DNA of 64,000 nucleotides from positions 248,001 to 312,000 of the forward strand of contig JAFKGK010000001.1 in NCBI GenBank assembly GCA_017307165.1, in the 5' to 3' direction. The notes beneath the pieces were generated by a model. It was given only the letters and a program-made list of their open reading frames with translations, searched no databases and had not been told where the DNA came from. Made by a program: the position numbers and the translations under genes. The stretch is from Candidatus Melainabacteria bacterium. Lineage in GTDB: Bacteria; Cyanobacteriota; Vampirovibrionia; Obscuribacterales; Obscuribacteraceae. Positions 62,231 through 64,000 of the stretch are shown piece by piece (position 1 is the first letter of the stretch; each line of letters begins with the position of its first letter).

Positions 62231-62282
62231 AATTTTAAGGCCGGTAGAAGGAACGAAACGTTTCTCTACCGGCCTTAAAATT
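62231..62282 (+). terminator. Strong hairpin terminator after groEL
   Basis: A 17-bp perfect stem (62231-62247 with 62266-62282), followed by TTATTGTTTTTT. The loop contains a palindrome GAAACGTTTC. Confidence 0.8.
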
Positions 62283-62305
62283 ATTGTTTTTTGTGCAAAA
62301 CAAAA

Positions 62306-62327
62306 GGCGAGAGCCGTAGCTCTCGCC
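62306..62327. terminator. Second hairpin downstream of groEL
   Basis: Perfect 9-bp GC-rich stem (62306-62314 with 62319-62327), loop CGTA, with flanking CAAAA and CCTTGTTT. Possibly a backup terminator. Confidence 0.5.
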
Positions 62328-62541
62328 CCTTGTTTGTCATTGCAAAAAAAATAGAATCGTTTAGGATGCTATCTAACTTGCAATGTTCCTGGCTACAGCT
62401 ATCCAAACGGGGTTTATGCGATTGGATTGCTGTCTCTCTGTCACTTGCTTGCTTTACTATCCTATGATTTCATCTCTGCCTTTGCGACTAGATTTTCCAA
62501 TACTTTTTTGCAGGCTAACCTATAAAAATGATGTCAAGGTA
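62328..62541. other. Non-coding gap between groEL terminators and the next gene
   Basis: Apart from the two hairpins to its left and the -10 to its right I see no gene. An in-frame ATG at 62383 opens a frame continuous with the downstream gene, but the added ~57 residues do not look like protein and would hide a good signal peptide. Confidence 0.4.
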
Positions 62542-62547
62542 TATACT
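62542..62547 (+). promoter_or_regulatory. -10 element 6 bases before the exported-protein gene
   Basis: TATACT, one mismatch from consensus, ending 6 bases before the ATG at 62554. No ribosome-binding site lies between. A leaderless transcript is possible. Confidence 0.35.
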
Positions 62548-62553
62548 TGTTTT

Positions 62554-63330
62554 ATGGATCAATCAAAAAAATTGTCTCTAGCGCTTGTGTTCTGCTTGTT
62601 TTGCACAATTTGTGCGCCGTTTGCATTTGCTATATCTGACAAACTATTTGATAGTCCCATGTTCGATTCGGATAAGTCGGATCTTTTTAATCAGATCAAG
62701 CGCGGCAGCTTATTTGATAATGGAGCAAAAGAAAGGTCAGAGACTGCAGCACAAAAGACGCAGCAGGCAGCAGATCGAGCTGCCAGAGAAAGCCGGATCA
62801 AAGAGTTTAAACGTGAAGGTGACGATAGGCTGTATAGCCAGATGAAGACCGTGGGCAACTGGATCGACAACTGGATCATGTACAACCATAGGTTTCCAGA
62901 GCAGGGTGACGAGCAAGCCAATGCTACCAATCAACTCAATATGCTCGTGCCTAATAATCCCTACCAGGTCGGCAATCTGTCAGTGGTTGCCGGCGCTGAT
63001 GTCAATGAGACCCTGGCTGAGACCAATGAGTATGCCGCACCACAGCCGGTGGCAGGCGAGACTTGGTCTGGCAATGCTCGAGTGAGGCTCGAACTCGACT
63101 GGAGTTTGAGTGTTGGCGAAATCGAAGAGTTTAGTAAGGAGCCGCCCCTTACCTGGCAAGCACCGCCGGGCACCATTACGGTTGCATGCAACAATCAATA
63201 TCTCTTTGTTGTTTGGGGTGCTGGAGCTGACGGCAAGCCTATCCGCGACCCTCTAACCAACCGTGTGCGAATGGTGATCGCCAACTACCAAAACTGGACC
63301 ACGCAACCCATGGACGCGCAAGCGAATTAA
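62554..63330 (+). CDS. Hypothetical exported protein
   Basis: 258 residues. Signal peptide LSLALVFCLFCTICAPFAFA. The first mature part is polar and helical (DKSDLFNQIKRGSLF, RAARESRIKEFKREGDDR). The second half contains WIDNWIMYNHRFPEQGDEQ and beta-type segments ending QYLFVVWGAGADGKPI. The layout of a short helix followed by a periplasmic domain recalls type II secretion pseudopilins, but there is no pilin-type leader, so I leave the function open. The start at 62554 is preferred for its signal peptide. Confidence 0.6.
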   Translation: MDQSKKLSLALVFCLFCTICAPFAFAISDKLFDSPMFDSDKSDLFNQIKRGSLFDNGAKERSETAAQKTQQAADRAARESRIKEFKREGDDRLYSQMKTVGNWIDNWIMYNHRFPEQGDEQANATNQLNMLVPNNPYQVGNLSVVAGADVNETLAETNEYAAPQPVAGETWSGNARVRLELDWSLSVGEIEEFSKEPPLTWQAPPGTITVACNNQYLFVVWGAGADGKPIRDPLTNRVRMVIANYQNWTTQPMDAQAN

Positions 63331-63364
63331 AAAAATTCGCGCAATCTAATTAGAAAAATTAGAT
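63322..63364. terminator. Two AT-rich hairpins after the exported-protein gene
   Basis: Hairpin 1: GCGAATT (63322-63328) with AATTCGC (63334-63340), including the TAA stop. Hairpin 2: ATCTAATT (63344-63351) with AATTAGAT (63357-63364). They may end transcription on either strand. Confidence 0.4.
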
Positions 63365-63386
63365 ATATATATATATATATATATAT
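63363..63386. repeat. (AT)12 dinucleotide repeat
   Basis: Twelve AT units directly after the stop codon of the minus-strand oxidoreductase gene; the last T belongs to the stop codon on the complementary strand. Prone to slippage. Confidence 0.95.
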
Positions 63387-64000
63387 CAGCTCGAAAAGCC
63401 TATACCGAGCCTGTCTAGCATAAACAAGACCAAATTAGGTTTGTGCCCTGCATCTACCTTGCGCAAAGAGCTAGTTACAATTTTTATGGCCAGAGAGCGC
63501 AATGGCTCTGGAGGATAGGGCATTGGCTTTTTTTTGGCCAGATCGAGATCCAATAGCTCAGATTTGGCATCGAGAGCCATGTGCGCCAGGATCTTGCCTG
63601 CCACTCTCGTACTGCCAATGCCGTGACCAGTATAGCCGAGAGCATATAGCAACCGACCGTCCAATTGATGACCAAAAAACGGTGTCAGTCGGGTGGTGCT
63701 TGCTATTGGGCCGCCCCAGGCATAATCAAAGGTCGTTTGTATTTGGGGAAAATGGCGATCGAAGCTCTCTTGTAGCTCTCGATAATGCCGCATCGAATGA
63801 TCGAAGGCAGCATCTACTCGATTGCCATAGTATGACGCGTCGCTTGTGCCCCACAGTATCCGGTCGTCCTTTAAAAGGCGGTAGTAATTAAAGAAGGTCC
63901 TACCATCCATGATGCCTTCTTTATTTTGCCATCCGAGCTGTTTTTTTTGCTCAGGGAGCAGAGGCTGCGAGACGATGATGTAGTCGTATAAAGGGACGAA
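63386..64000 (-). CDS. FAD-dependent oxidoreductase, DAO family (partial, runs off right edge)
   Basis: C-terminal ~205 residues of a D-amino-acid-oxidase-like flavoenzyme; the frame is open to the window edge. It starts within FVPLYDYIIVSQPL and includes YYRLLKDDRILWGTSDAS, WGGPIASTTRLTPFFG and the C-terminal FAD contact LLYALGYTGHGIGSTRVAGK. The best resemblance is to gamma-glutamylputrescine oxidase/glycine oxidase relatives. The N-terminal GxGxxG part is missing from the window. An ATG at 63910 is internal and not the real start. Confidence 0.82.
   Translation of the reverse strand, partial: FVPLYDYIIVSQPLLPEQKKQLGWQNKEGIMDGRTFFNYYRLLKDDRILWGTSDASYYGNRVDAAFDHSMRHYRELQESFDRHFPQIQTTFDYAWGGPIASTTRLTPFFGHQLDGRLLYALGYTGHGIGSTRVAGKILAHMALDAKSELLDLDLAKKKPMPYPPEPLRSLAIKIVTSSLRKVDAGHKPNLVLFMLDRLGIGFSS

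Overview
This is a bacterial chromosome segment with about 54 protein genes or gene remnants, one tRNA gene and one gene interrupted by an insertion. The cell looks diderm: it has an RND efflux pump, exported proteins and a periplasmic DsbD-type reductase. It also carries SepF, a separate-gene acetyl-CoA carboxylase (accD then accA), two membrane-anchored Ser/Thr kinases and a YggS/PipY protein. This mix suggests a non-photosynthetic relative of Cyanobacteria (Vampirovibrionia/Melainabacteria, perhaps Obscuribacterales-like). That is an inference from gene content only; no rRNA is present to confirm it.

Layout. 1-8.7 kb: mostly minus-strand genes for proline dehydrogenase (cut by the left edge), an exported protein, an AlkA-type DNA glycosylase and an LRR-DUF4240 protein. 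These are followed by tRNA-Lys and an SGNH-hydrolase/MBOAT pair that probably acetylates an exported polymer. 8.7-13.8 kb: a tight plus-strand operon for reductive pyrimidine breakdown (aminotransferase, N-carbamoyl-beta-alanine amidohydrolase, PreT, PreA), without a dihydropyrimidinase. 13.85-17.45 kb: a GH3 beta-glucosidase gene broken into an N-terminal piece and a degraded C-terminal piece. Between them lie about 2.5 kb of unrelated genes, including one for a lysozyme-like protein. 17.5-27.5 kb: an alpha/beta hydrolase, an RND efflux operon, a Ser/Thr kinase and PyrD. 27.4-32.9 kb: a translationally coupled minus-strand operon of two GT-C-like membrane proteins and an AI-2E family transporter.

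32.9-39.5 kb: a GH1 glucosidase overlapping a DsbD-like gene, PrxQ-type peroxiredoxin, and a large membrane protein with three internal repeats and a Roadblock/LC7 domain. 39.6-51.2 kb: housekeeping genes pheT, pheS, nudix, obg, a PC4-like gene, an M23 peptidase gene, sepF, yggS, rsmE, accD and accA. 51.2-64 kb: a second Ser/Thr kinase, an MFS transporter, an argininosuccinate-lyase-like gene coupled to an NDP-sugar pyrophosphorylase-like gene, a HIT protein, a GAF-GGDEF diguanylate cyclase, groES-groEL, an exported protein and a flavin oxidoreductase cut by the right edge.

The most unusual points are the broken GH3 gene with its inserted cargo, the divergent lyase/nucleotidyltransferase pair, the repeat-bearing Roadblock protein, the incomplete pyrimidine operon, and several genes whose only promoter-like hexamer lies 6-8 bases before the start codon, suggesting leaderless mRNAs. 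I found no CRISPR array, rRNA gene, recognisable transposase or replication origin.
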